A DNA stretch of 64,000 bases from Margaritifera margaritifera (lineage: Eukaryota > Mollusca > Bivalvia > Unionida > Margaritiferidae): assembly GCA_029931535.1 (NCBI GenBank), contig JAQPZY010001659.1:4098001-4162000 (forward strand). The letters run 5' to 3'. Shown in pieces: positions 49,111-62,150 of the stretch; position 1 is the stretch's first letter; every line of letters starts with the position of its first letter. Position numbers and translations under genes: made by a program. Under the pieces are notes generated by a model. It saw only the letters and a program-made list of their open reading frames with translations. It was not told the origin of the DNA and did not search any database.

Positions 49111-51890
49111 TTAGGATCTTTCAGGATCATCATTTCATTTTTCTATTGTATGTTTTGTTTAACAGAAGTGTTGGAAAGATGATGATGTAATCGAAAAAGT
49201 TTTAGTATTCAGTTCTGTATCAGATTTAGTGCAAACATAGTATTTCCACATTTAGTCACTCCACAGATTATTATGTTATGGGGTTCATTCATACCTAAAA
49301 CATAATTAATTGTCAGTTAATTGTTTTAATGTTCACCTGCGCATCAAGCACAAAATAAATGTAAATTTTGTGAGCATCTACATTTTCTTTTCTTTTGATC
49401 TTTATAAAGATAACATGTTGAACTCTAGCTAATTTATAACAACTACTGTGCAGTTTGTTATCATGTGTACTTCTCAAACCAAGTCGGATACAATGGTTGT
49501 CAGTGTAATAATTGTTAACACTCACGTTTAATAATTTATGTGTGCTTTTGTTGTTCATCAAATAAATATTGTCAGGCTTGTTCAAGAGTCTTTTTTATTT
49601 ATTTCAGTTTTTAATGCATATGTTATGCTCTGCACAAGCTTCACTGTCTCTGTTGTAAACTTTTGTTCCAAATCATTGAAAATCTTTTCTCATTCGTTCC
49701 ATCTTTTTGTCTCTTTCGTCAATACCAACTTGGACCACACCGACATTATTAACCACTTCTGAATTAAATTTTCTTTTATATCTGTTTTAGGTTGTACAAC
49801 CTCAGCATGTAACATGCTGTAAAATTCGGCGAATGTAACATCCTTTATCGTTTTGATCTTATCACTAAAATCTGTTATCTATAAATCGTAAGTTCTATTC
49901 ATAACTTTAAATATATTACATAATATCACATCTCTACTGTACAGTCATTAACTTACTGATGCTTAAAAGTAAATAAGCACGCAAAGTACGTTCAGAAAGT
50001 AATTGACACCTGTGGAAAATTAGCATGGTGTCATTTCAGGCCTAGAATTAGTGAAGTCCTGCTAATTTCTCATGCGGTCAAGCAATTATCAACCGTACCT
50101 GACCGCACTGGAAATTAGCAATATGTCACTGCAAGGCCGAGAACTAATGACAAACCCTACAGTGAAAACTGAAAGTTTAAGGTCATAATATCATATATCA
50201 TTGAGCAGTGGCAAATAGTTTTGTATGAATAACTTAATCTTGAACACCACTGAAAGATTCTAATATTGGTATCAGTTTCATTCTCATTGTCTCCGCTTAA
50301 TTAATTTTCCCTAGTTAACGATCAAGGTACATGGAAATGATACATTTTGGCCCTTGTAGTGTGGGCATGAAAATAAATTGCATTGTACTGCCGTAACTGC
50401 GGATGAGTCTGATGCTATATTTATGGTACATAAATGTAATTTTAGTGATTTATCTACATTAAAAACAGCAAATAGTATGATAAATTGGACCTAATATTTT
50501 GTCAGTTTTATAGTAAACAGACATTTTAGAACGGTGATTATTAAGTACAATTTCAAACAGATGAATTGATTTCGTTTGTCTTACATGAGCCAGGAGATAT
50601 ATCTCCTGTGAGTCCCATATCCTTTCTGCATGTAGAAGTTCAGATGAATATATGTTGACCGCGATAAATCTATAATGTGTTTATGAAAATATTACAATAA
50701 ACACAAATGGCATGATCCATCCGTAGGGAGAGCAGGTTGCATTTATTGCAGTGTAAGTAACAAATAAGTATGATATTATTATCATTATTATATTTTTTTT
50801 TTTAGCCGTAAGACTGGAAAGACTTCATCTATCCATTTCAGTCATTATTCTGCAGTGAGGAATGTTGCCAGGGATTATCTGGAGTACATTCTACTGGTTC
50901 GTTTTAATTAAAATTAACCCTATTTACATATAAGATGAACTCGACCAGTAGTTTGTGTGTGTGTGTGTGTGTGTGTTATTTCAGATATATCTGCTGTGAG
51001 CCATACGACTAGCATGCATGCAAACTCCATTCTAGAGTCAACTTTCCCGCAAAAAAACCCATGTACACTTTAATCGTAAATAAACTTTATGTCCTTTTCT
51101 GTTCTGTTCATTTAGCCCCTGTAAACAATGCAACGACATTTTTCAATTTCATAGTAAGATTAGGATACTAGATTTAGTTTCCCTAAATTTTGGGGCTCGT
51201 TTTTATTTTCCCTTCTGCAGCCTAAATTGAAATCTACACCATATGACGATCTTTGATATAGATAATCGTGAGAGCTGCAAATCCTGCTAAAATTTACACA
51301 TGGATGCATCCTCCATGTTGCCTAGCTAAAATGTACACATGGATGCATCCTCCATTTTGCCTAGTGCGTCATTTATTCGGAAAGACGTTCATATTGTACT
51401 GTCTGATTTTTTTATGTCATTTTGGTAATGTTGTTTTAATGCAATTCAGTTTGTTTCATAAAAGCATGCAAAAGACCCAGTCTTTTAAATATAATGAACT
51501 AATATTAAAAGAATTTACTTGGAAAGATTAAATGTTGGTGAAATATTTTAATAAAATGAAACAAGTATGAATATGCATTTTAACAAGTTTCTTATTTTGA
51601 GGTGAAACACAGAAGTCTCTAATGTTTAACCAAACGAGAAGACTTCCACGAAATTAATCACTCTAAATGGAAGAATGTGGAATACATGTTTCTTTATATA
51701 TATATATATATATATATATAAAAGCTGTTAACAAATCAGAACTGAGGTGCTTTCAATAAAGATGTTATATAGGATACTACATGTATATCCATTTATAATT
51801 TGAAATCAAAGGGCAAAGAAGACCATATCGATCTTAATAACAGTTACTTTTATTTTTCAATGTGAAAGTGGTCAAAAATGACAATACGAA
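49111..51890. other. mostly unrecognised DNA within the element region
   Basis: Apart from the ORF relic above, this holds two diverged direct repeats at 50012-50050 and 50113-50150 (GAAATTAGCA…), a (TG)n tract near 50951-50975, and a 37-bp duplication at about 51283-51358 (ACACATGGATGCATCCTCCA). A T-rich acceptor-like site at 50806 opens a 30-codon frame starting RKTGKTSSIHF, too short to judge. A (TA)n tract is at 51692-51721. Confidence 0.4.
49588..49880 (-). pseudogene. unidentified element ORF, copy 1
   Basis: Read on the minus strand: DKIKTIKDVTFAEFYSMLHA, then frame continues with IMSVWSKLVLTKETKRW and, after a stop, DLEQKFTTETVKLVQ. The same protein recurs at 63.3-63.65 kb. The peptide is charged and partly helical. 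No family recognised. Because it lies between polymerase and capsid-like relics it may be a Polinton accessory ORF. Confidence 0.45.
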
Positions 51891-51899
51891 TCCAAACCA

Positions 51900-52650
51900 G
51901 ACGGCTAGAGTGACTCTCGTCAACAATTTCATGCATTTTTTGTTCAGTGAAGGGAATTTGTACCTTACCTAGAAACTAGTCAGCAGCAGCATAGATACCT
52001 ACCCTTACTAATCCTACTTAGAGAATCTACTCACTTATGTAAAAGAAGCAAAGAACACGCACCTCCTTGTATGGTGTGCAAACCCAACACGTTCAACAAA
52101 TACATCAGCACGGTCTTGACAGTGGATCATGACGATCACAATGTAGGATTTAACGACTGTCAAGAGAAAATCAAACAAGGTCGTAGTTTGGGAAATGATG
52201 GATTGTTAGCACTTGGATTGGGGCTGCGAGATAAGCATTAGTTGAACGTTATGGATGTGCATCTGAGACCGAATTGAAGTAGCACCGTCTTCCAGCTGAT
52301 TGAAAACACGAACGATTTCAAAGCCATCATCGAAGAAGTGATACTGTATGTGCGATGTGCAGATGTCTTACTGCGAGTAGGAAACGACATCACTCGGCCT
52401 CTGAACAGAAATACAGTCAAGAATCCCATACGATGATTGAAAGTCAAAACCTTCACCATTGTTGCTGGTCTCTGATCCAAGATCAAAGATAATGTGTTCT
52501 ATGGTCATTAAGGTAAATGTCTTTTCATTGGTAGCTGTTGATCAAACCCTTTCCAATTCCATCACTACAATGTCTTGGAGAAGTCATCCGAGACATACAG
52601 ACTTTGTTTACCAGACCCTTTTAAACTAACTAAAAATTACGTCAGATCTT
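51900..52650 (+). pseudogene. Polinton/adintovirus-like major capsid-like ORF, broken
   Basis: Plus-strand pieces in nearly one frame: LNVMDVHLRP at about 52240, DFKAIIEEVILYVRCADV at 52313-52366, NPIR, stop, LKVKTFTI at about 52424-52465, and PFQFHHYNV at about 52550-52575. Their order and wording match the capsid-like protein usually encoded by Polinton-type elements (often annotated in animal genomes as uncharacterised F54H12.2-like). At least three stops break it. As part of a DNA transposon with virus-like genes it would have formed the virion shell; this copy cannot. Confidence 0.6.
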
Positions 52651-52653
52651 AAA

Positions 52654-52910
52654 ATGTCAGAGAAGCGGAGTGAAAGAAAATGAAACAGTATTGGCACGAT
52701 GGTCGGAACAAGAGAAGACCTTAGTGCGATGTTTTGCTCAACACATTGTCAAGAAAATCACACCACTGACGAGGGAAGATTATAACGAATGTCTAGTCAA
52801 TTATCCTAATCAAGTACAACACGACAAATGTTTGTTCATGACCCAGGAAGAAATTTGGAGTGTTATATGGAGGATGCTTAGACTCTCATCCAAGAAGAGA
52901 AAACCTTGAA
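52654..52910 (+). pseudogene. unidentified ORF downstream of the capsid-like relic
   Basis: A start at 52654 reads MSEKRSERK and stops at once. An overlapping frame (52670-52909) is open for about 79 codons with KTLVRCFAQHIVKKITPLTR and NECLVNYPNQVQ. The setting, between capsid-like and protease relics on the same strand, suggests a small Polinton ORF. Function unknown. Confidence 0.35.
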
Positions 52911-53109
52911 CTAACGAGTGACATAAAGACTTGCTACACCATTCTAACCCTCTCATAGAAGGTCTCTAACATCGGAGCACGAATCCTTCCTGTTGTTCTA
53001 CTTTCCCTCACCAACCGTATAAAGACAAAGTCAAATTTGAAATCATCGCCTATCATTACCTACAAAGTTTGTGTATCTAAAAGAATGAATACCTATAACT
53101 GCATCACCT

Positions 53110-53282
53110 CCTCACACATAGTTCATAAACAGCACCCTGGATTCGCGTGGTCTGCGACAATGATGAACCCAAAAGGACGTATTCAACACAGACGACAGTC
53201 ATCGACCAGGAACACACTGGGTCATTGTCTACTTTCCCAACAACATCATAGTGGAATATATAATGTATTTCCCCAGTAACTT
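53110..53282 (+). pseudogene. adenain-like cysteine protease fragment
   Basis: The plus frame reads NTDDSHRPGTHWVIVYFP at about 53187-53240 and continues to VEYIMYFPSN. The GTHWV phrase carries the catalytic His of adenovirus-type (C5/C48 clan) proteases, which Polintons encode next to capsid genes. The Glu of VEY is at the place expected for the acidic triad member. The catalytic Cys part is missing. The frame is broken upstream. Confidence 0.55.
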
Positions 53283-53379
53283 AAGTGAATGAAAAGTTCA
53301 GACAAATCAACAAAAATGTAAAACACATCTAAAATTATTGCTACAATGTGGAAGAAAGTTTATCATCATACAATTTCAA

Positions 53380-53452
53380 CTTTTATTTCTATGATTAGGT
53401 TCCCAATTTGGTCGCAATTTTCCTTTTATTTCTATGATTAAGTTCCCAATTT
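53380..53452. repeat. 30-bp direct repeat, 2 copies
   Basis: CTTTTATTTCTATGATTAGG and the next 10 bases at 53380 recur at 53423 with one substitution, 43 bp apart. Confidence 0.9.
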
Positions 53453-54397
53453 TCATTTCGACTAATGATTCTCTTATTGGAAGCTTTCGAATCGTTGACA
53501 TCAATTATTTTATACAGCGTTTCTTGTCCATGAAAAATAAACTTATCACGAAGAATGAAACATTTTTTCTTTCTTCATATGTATACTTACATGGACGAGC
53601 TCTAACCAAAGAAAGCAAAATAAACTAACAAATTTCCAATCAATATGTACGTCGACATATAAGTTGTTTGGTGCTCTAAAATGTTAAAAATATTTCCCGT
53701 ATCAAGGATTTTGAAAAAAAACTGTTGAAAGAAAGGTATATGGAAGAAGTATTACAGTAAATTTCATTGGGGTACCACAAAGGTAATTCAAATTCTTTAC
53801 ACTGAATAACGGTGCAATACTTAAACTTTCTACTATCAGTGTATATCTATCATCCATCGAAGGATATAACATGCACTATAAGTGTATATGCAAAAAGTAA
53901 GATCAAAATATAGACTCTTGTTAGATTGTATTGCTAGATAATCTATCTATCTGCTTATCGATGTAATATATCTACTTTTGTCAATGAGTTTTTATAAGCG
54001 AAACACGTCTTTCATATAAAATTATTAAAAAGTTCATAATATGTCAGAATGAAGGCTTATTATTTTTTTATTTTTAAAATTTGGTTCATTTACTAGTGAT
54101 CAGAATTTCATGCCTTCTCTTATGGAGAGTGATACTTACCCAAATGACAGAATTATCAACCTATAGCATTAATTTTCGAACATACCATAGGGTCATTAAC
54201 AGAAACAAAGAATTTTAAAAGGCTCTTACAGGACAAAATTTCGAGTGAAAAACTGAATAAGTTCTGAAACGTTTTCATCCCGAAATGGAAATTACATGTA
54301 CTAGCAAATTTCATCAAAGACACGACTATAGCTACAAAAGTCAAACAAAATAATAAGGTATACACCAATTTGGATAACATTTATTTGATTAGAGGTG

Positions 54398-54517
<120 letters not shown>

Positions 54518-54835
54518 GTGTGTGTGTCAAATGTTTGAAACATAACAGATTTTAGAAGATGTGAAAGTAACAGGATGAAACCGGGTGGAATTGGATCTAG
54601 AGAAGAGACATACCAAAAGTATGTGAATCAGATGTTTATTTATAATGCAAATTAATGATAACTGAATCTCTGACACCCAAGCCCACAACCTAACTTCAGT
54701 TGTCACAAACCAAATAAAAACAACTGAAAACCCTACGCTACAAATGCACACAAAGTTCATCATCGGATATAACAAATGGTATTGGTCGTCAACGGATACA
54801 ATCAATACATAGTTCATCAGCAAATATCACAAATG

Positions 54836-55020
54836 GTATCATTTGTCAATGGATACGATTATTGCATGGATTGTATCAACCGATATGATTAATGTATGGA
54901 TTGTATCAACGGATACAATTATTGCATGGATTGTATCAACAAATGGGATCATTATATGGATTTATCAACAGATCTGATTAATGTATGGGTTTATCAACAA
55001 ATGTGATTAATGTACATCAA
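54836..55020. repeat. about 33-bp diverged tandem repeat, about 5-6 copies
   Basis: Phrases ATGGATTGTATCAAC and GATTAATGTATGG alternate along the stretch. Confidence 0.8.
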
Positions 55021-55026
55021 CAAGCA

Positions 55027-55100
<74 letters not shown>

Positions 55101-55744
55101 AATATATAATGACACTGAATTTTACATGCAAAAATTAATACTGTTCATCAACAAATATGATGTGTTATCTCATGACATCTCGATGACCAGCATGAATACT
55201 CCCAATCCACCTCTCACGGTGAATGGTTGAGGAATGATCTCGTGTAGTCCACTCCTCCCGACCTGCTGAACGATCCATCTGGAACCTCCCTACCCCGCAG
55301 ACCCGTTTGTCCTGAGCCTTTGGTCCCTCACATTGAGTCTACCAGTATCATCCGTCAAACCCATGTCATCAATGTCACCACTGACTACATTATCCGGGTT
55401 AAACATCTCCAGTGGAGTTCAACGACTCACCGAAAGAAGCTAAAAATCCAACACCTCAGCAGTGTAATACACAAGACACAACTAAAAATGTGGTGAAGTA
55501 CGAATACAGCGATACACATTCCCCATGTGTGCATATGAACTGACTTTGTTACACAATAAACTCTATCTTTTATTAGTACGACTGAACGAGATTATTAATA
55601 TAAAGTAGCCTTTTTCAAAATTGCTTTGTATTTCGAAATTCTAACTGTTTAACATATTGTAACTTGAGGCACTCCAAATGCATCAGTTATCAGATAGCAG
55701 AATATGTTGATCCATAATTTAGGTCTGTTTTCTTGCTTTTTTCA

Positions 55745-56300
55745 TGTGGATTCATGTATATTGATCTATGATGAATGTTAGATTATCACTCGCTTTTCCA
55801 TGATAAAATGTAAACCCATTTTCTGTTTCATTTTGTTTAAAATACTTCGACATTTTAGTCTTTAAAATTCTGTTAAACCTTTCATCTACATATGCTTTCG
55901 TTGTCCGAGTCGGTTGTACAACATTCAATGGTTTCATTTTCCATCAAAGCCGTAACCTTTTTATTGTAATATTATTTCCTTCATCAAGCTGTATCATTTC
56001 AAAGTTTCGATCTCAAAACATTTATCCGAAAGCATCGTGTATATAATCCCTCTTTTTGTTTTCACATTTTCAGCCCCGAAGTATTTTTAGAAAAAATCTA
56101 TCGCTGTCAAGATATATATGTATCCATTGTTGTCTTTTTCGTAAGTGTGCATTTCAACAATGTCTACCTGCCACTGATCAGTAATGTAAATAACATAAAT
56201 TGTTTTGTAGTAAAATCTTGTTCTTATTTGCTTGTGTAATGTATAGATAAACTGTTTGGTTAAATCTTTTTCAATTCAATGTATTTTATTTGATTTTTGT
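55745..56300 (-). pseudogene. Polinton-type retroviral-like integrase (rve) relic
   Basis: Minus-strand pieces in order: IRTRFYYKTIYV, then DQWQVDIVEMHTYEKDNNGY at about 56180-56120, ILTAIDFF, KYFGAENVKTK, LIQLDEGNN at about 55990, and KAYVDERFNRILKTKMSKYF at about 55895-55835. The three acidic residues of the DDE triad are all still visible (VDIVEM, LDEG, VDERFN), with 33 residues between the second Asp and the Glu, close to the D35E pattern. Stops and shifts interrupt it. The integrase inserts the element into host DNA. Its opposite orientation to the polymerase and capsid relics fits common Polinton layouts. Confidence 0.72.
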
Positions 56301-57315
<1,015 letters not shown>

Positions 57316-57671
57316 GCGTTTTTCCTGCATGTTTATAATTATATTGCGTGGTTTGTACCAAACCATTTACCGAGGCGTGAAACTCGCATTATTTTCCCTC
57401 TGTACAACTCTGCATACTGTAAATATACAATTGGTACTTTTTCTTATTGAACATTAGATTCAGTATATTACCTGCAGCTGCCGAATGATTTGATTTTCTC
57501 TTTCGGTGCAGCACGGCTGTTTGCATTTGCCTCCGTTTCGGTTTGCAGCCAATTCGGCTATCATTCGTATATTTCCGCTTTTTCCGTATAAGCTAAATGT
57601 TACGAAGCGCGAAATCCAAACACATTTAGTTGGTTTGGGTCCCAGCTATTTGTTGATTTATCTGGACTCCA

Positions 57672-57947
<276 letters not shown>

Positions 57948-58452
57948 AATTAACTCTTAATCTAAAACCAATTCTACAGATATGCTAGGCATTCAACAGT
58001 CAATTAAGTCTTATAGTATACTGATCGATACATTGTGATATACTTTGATTCAGATGCTTATGATCATACCCGGAAAATAGGTAAAAACGTAAACCACACT
58101 GACAATTGGATTGACAATGTTTTTTTAACTCTTTTTTTATCGGAACTTACGGTCGTGTTGATAAATTCTAGTAATTTGAAGTTCGAATATATTTAAATGG
58201 AAATATATATTTGTGCGCTTGAGTTAAAAGTGAAGATAGTAAGCGTCTAGGTGCTCAAAATGTTGCCAGTTACTTTGACATCTTTCTAAACATTTACTTT
58301 AAAATTATTAAATTAAAAATGTATGTGTCTTTTTCGGCATCAGACAATATTAGTTTTGCTTTCAGTTGTTTTGTTTTTCCCGAATATTGTAGCGTCTAAT
58401 TTGAAGAGAACTATTTTGTATTGTATGAAATACTGCGTGGATTGTAATCGTA

Positions 58453-58784
58453 TCATTTCTCCTCTTCATAAAATTGCCAAAACTTTTCATCTCTCTTTTT
58501 CGAATGGTCAATTTTGATTGGTGAAAGTGCTGGTGCTGGCGGAGTTTCTGGAGGTGTCTCAAATTTGAAATCCTCGAATGGCTTGTCGTCTACTGTATTT
58601 TTCGTCTCTGTCTTCTGCTTCGGTTTTGGCTTTGGTTTTGTCTGAGTCGTTCCCAGAGTGGGTGCTGTTTTTGATCTGGTCGCGCTCCTATCCCAATTGG
58701 CGGCTGGTTTTGGAATTGAATCTGTGAATTCATTCCAAGATTTCATCATCTGGTCCCTTACAACCAAGTGCTCATTCCATGTGC
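58453..58784 (-). CDS. candidate terminal exon A, Pro/Lys-rich, unknown function
   Basis: On the minus strand an acceptor CACCTCCAG at 58785 leads to 110 open codons ending TGA. The exon starts in phase 1 and reads GTWNEHLVVRDQMMKSWNEF, then a Thr/Lys/Pro-rich linker (KPKPKPKQKTETK), an acidic stretch (DDKPFEDFKFETPPETPP) and DEKFWQFYEEEK. The first 20 residues are homologous to exon B at 60.25-60.35 kb, with the same acceptor position and phase. It can follow the small exon ending at 61388 in frame, giving 125 residues. GC content is above its surroundings. No family recognised. Confidence 0.45.
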
Positions 58785-58830
58785 CTGGAGGTGACAGGGG
58801 AAACAATTCACATACAAGCTGTGAGCCGTA

Positions 58831-58885
<55 letters not shown>

Positions 58886-60251
58886 TCACTCCAAAATAAA
58901 ACCGGCGTCTAATTTGCGTTGATTGAACAGTTATGATAAGATATTTAAACTAATTATGAGCAGCCACTTTTTATTCAAAAACATTTACTGCTTTTCGTTC
59001 TGAATGAATGAATAATATAAAGTTTCGCATGTATGATTGCTAGGTGATTTCGATTTGCGCCCGATGCATTACATTCAAATACTCGCCAAAGAGAAACAAC
59101 ATTGTAAAGAAAGGGTTCCCAGTGCTTGTTTCTTGAAAATGGCTTTTAATTCTTCCTACTCTGTGTGCACAAAAGTAGGAATACAGACTAAAAACTTGGC
59201 AAATTACTAAACAATGCAAATTTCTTTGAAAGGTTTTTTTTTTTTTTTTTTACCACAAATCTTCCCAATAGAGAAGATTTGGTTCCTGTCCCTCTAATTC
59301 CCCTGGAAATAGATGTTCGCCATCTTTTTGAGCAAACGTTCATATAAGTATTATTGACAGAAAAGTAATTTGTAACATATAGGACAATATGTATACAAAT
59401 TATCTTGCATATGGTATTGGTTATATTCTTATACAAACCGTAGCATTGGTTCAAGATACATGGTCTGCTTAAAATCACAAATTTCATGGAATGACTTTCT
59501 TTCATACAGTTAGTCTATGGGATGATCCAAAGATGGAGGACAAACCCTCCATGTATTTCTTTTAGTACATATTTTGTGTAAAGTGTAGAACAATAAAAAA
59601 ATGTACATTCAGTATGATATTATTCTCCTTTAAAATGTAAACTAAATCTGAAATTATAAATGCAGAATTTTTATTCATACTAATGCACAATATTTATTTT
59701 TGAAAGTTAATTGGGTGGAGGGGGGCGCAAATCGGAAGGTTCGCGTAGGGCGCCAAATACCCTTGCACCGGCCCTGTTCAAGGGAAGTAATTATAAAATT
59801 CTATGACGTCACGTGAAAACTATTTATACATGGCTGCTTTAAATCACATCGACAGATCATAAAACTTGTATTCATTTTTATCAAGGGGAACTTGAGAATG
59901 TGGTCTTGTTATTTGCTTAATTGGTTCCGTGAACAGTAGAATAGAATGCGAACCTGGTGAATCTTTGTTTTCTGAATAAAAAAATGAAAGTCATACAAAA
60001 AGGTGTGGATACAAATCACAGGAAGAATGATAAAAATTTATTTCAATCATGTCAAGATGCATTCTTGTTGAACAAAATTATTTGCATACAAAATATATAT
60101 AAAGCCTAAAACTTGCGCTGCATAACTGTTTGACTCTATGCTGTGTGAATTTCTCAAGCAATAAATATGTGATAATAAGAAAAATGTCAGTCAATATTTG
60201 TTTCGGTAAAAAGAGAATAAATAAAAACTTTGTAAAACTGCTTCTCTTGTT
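58785..60251. other. intronic or intergenic; partial hAT-like terminus
   Basis: (CT)n at 58831-58864 with a (CA) run after it. At about 59710-59776 the minus strand starts CAGGGCCGGTGCAAGGG, resembling the ends of the hAT MITEs at 35.4 and 45.5 kb, but no second end or target duplication was found. Confidence 0.4.
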
Positions 60252-60349
60252 TCAAGTTTTTGGTTGTTTCTTCGAAAGGGTTTCAAGAAAGTACGCCTCC
60301 CATGATTTTTTCATTCGCTCACGTATCACGTTATGTTCTGCCCAGTTAC
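60252..60349 (-). CDS. candidate terminal exon B, homologous to exon A
   Basis: Acceptor CTCTCTTGTAG on the minus strand, phase 1 entry, then NWAEHNVIRERMKKSWEAYF, LETLSKKQPKT and TGA. It shares W-x-EH-x2-(V/I)R-x3-K-SW with exon A, with the same intron position. Spliced to the exon ending at 61388 it gives a 47-residue protein. The polypyrimidine tract is good. Function unknown. Confidence 0.42.
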
Positions 60350-61387
60350 CTACAAGAGAGAGAATAGGACAGAATTGCTTTTTAAAAAATGCGATGGACT
60401 TCAAAGCAGATGGCATGTTGAAGTAGTTTTTGTTTCTAACACAGAAGAGTGAACAGATTTTAATACAAACTTTGTTTTTAGCTTAGTAGAAAAACGTCGT
60501 CTTCCCTGTAACCCAATCTCTAGCTTATGGAGAGAAAAAAAGTAATAAACAATGAAAGAGACTTTTAAAGCCTTTATAAACAATTTTGTTTCAAGCATTC
60601 TCTAATAGGATGAAGCTAAATAAAGTTATAAACTTCTTTCTCAAAATTCCCATGGTGGTAATGGCATCCTTATATTTATAAATAAAGGTTTGGTCTAGCA
60701 AAGACAAGGAAAGAGAAAAAGCGAAAAATCAAACGGAAATTGGCGGGCGGTAAATAGGCGAAATTATGTGTCGTTGTTAAATTGGCTTCAAGTGTATCTC
60801 GTTTTTAACTATCATGAAATTTACCAAAACTTTCAAAACTCCGACGTGTTGTATCGTGTGTGTTATGTTTTGCCTTGATTTGTACAAATCATTTTAATGG
60901 TGTGTAATTCACAAGTTCGATCAAAACAGAACTGTCAAGACATCCGTTTACGTAAGGTTGTCACTTTAAATGCAATTTCAAAAATGTCAGCACAGGATTT
61001 TAAGAAAGGGTATATCTGTGCTCTTGAAATTCATGAAACGTCATGGTTTGTAAGTTTTATTGCAGATACTATATTTATTTGTAATTTACCAAGTATAAGG
61101 AAGAAAATAATATTGTAGTTATGTACTCCCCTAGTTAGAACTTTCAAAACCCATACCGGATTTGTCGATGAATTCGATGATTTTACTACCTTATGAGTTA
61201 GAAAATATAGTATTCAAATTAACACGTGCATTCTAGAACTATCTGAACTCACAGACCGAGTTTCCTCCTTCTTATTATTGGGCTATTTATGTCCATTTCC
61301 GAGACAGAGCGTGATGCACATAACTCGTATGCAAAGAAAAATAAAATTTACCAGCGTTTTTCGTGGCACGTGTTTTCGAGGGCTTAC
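60350..61387. other. candidate intron, nothing else recognised
   Basis: No coding or repeat structure apart from short AT-rich runs. A plus-strand 73-codon frame at 60897 has no features. Confidence 0.4.
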
Positions 61388-61433
61388 CTTCATTTAGATA
61401 GCCAAATATTAAATACGTAGGTAACCTGATCAT
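61388..61433 (-). CDS. candidate shared first exon for terminal exons A and B
   Basis: Minus strand, ATG at 61433, reading MIRLPTYLIFGYLNE and one base, then donor GTAAGC at 61387. The donor phase fits both terminal exons, making Gly at the junction in each case. The open frame extends upstream (TLDWTDSCLKVKR) to a TGA near 61.49 kb, so an additional upstream acceptor is possible. The upstream 35 bp have an inverted near-copy on the plus strand at 62.08-62.12 kb. Confidence 0.38.
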
Positions 61434-61895
61434 CCTCTTCACTTTCAGACAGCTGTCCGTCCAATCCAGTGTCAGGTCGCTTAGTCAGTATATAGTACTT
61501 CAACAACCGTTTATTTACATTGACGTAGTTTCAAGACTATGTTGTGCGGATACTTAAAGAATATATCTCTCTTCTTTTAAAAAGTAGGAACATAAAAACA
61601 AAACAAAAAAAAACACACAAAAAACCCCCCAAAAAACAGAGCAAACTCAATAAACAAATTAAATTTTAACTGACTTTGATTTAAAAAGCAAGTTTCTTTG
61701 TTTCAAGGTGAAAGAGAGACCCGATAGAAGTCAAAGTAAGGCCTGTACACAAGTAGTCTATAGTATATACATGAGATGATATGTTGCAAGGTGTTAAACT
61801 TGTATTAGTTGTGGAACATGGTTTGAAGAACTTCATTCTGGGGAAAGATGTTGAAAAAAAAGGCAAATATCAGTCTGAAGTATCAGTGCAACATA

Positions 61896-61948
61896 ATATT
61901 GTAACTATGTCAATGTAAACATAATATTGCAACTATGGCAATGTAAAA
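61896..61948. repeat. about 31-bp direct repeat, 2 copies
   Basis: ACATAATATTGTAACTATGT then ACATAATATTGCAACTATGG, each followed by CAATGTAAA. Confidence 0.85.
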
Positions 61949-62050
61949 AAACGGTTTGTAAACTTACCATATATGGACTGAGCGACGTTACCTAAGTTGC
62001 CAAATTTGGACTAAGTCTCATGGGTAAAAAGACGTGCGAGATTTTAAAAT

Positions 62051-62150
62051 GTCTGAAAACTCAGATGCAACGTTCACACTGGATTGGACCGATGGCTGTC
62101 TGAAAGTGAAGATGGACAGACAAGCTATCTACAAAAGCACTTGATAGCAA
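62051..62150 (+). other. exon-like plus-strand segment, inverted relative of 61.44-61.49 kb
   Basis: An ATG at 62050 opens MSENSDATFTLDWTDGCLKV. Another frame reads TGLDRWLSESEDGQTSYLQK and stays open to 62317. About 35 bp around ACACTGGATTGGAC match the minus strand at 61.44-61.48 kb with few mismatches. Either frame could be coding. No splice partner identified. Confidence 0.3.

Noticed and set aside
50806..50910. Possible exon after a T-rich acceptor
   Set aside because: Thirty open codons without homology, no clear donor, and no neighbouring exon.
52238..52486. 82-codon minus-strand open frame
   Set aside because: Antisense to the capsid-like relic, which has the recognisable motifs.
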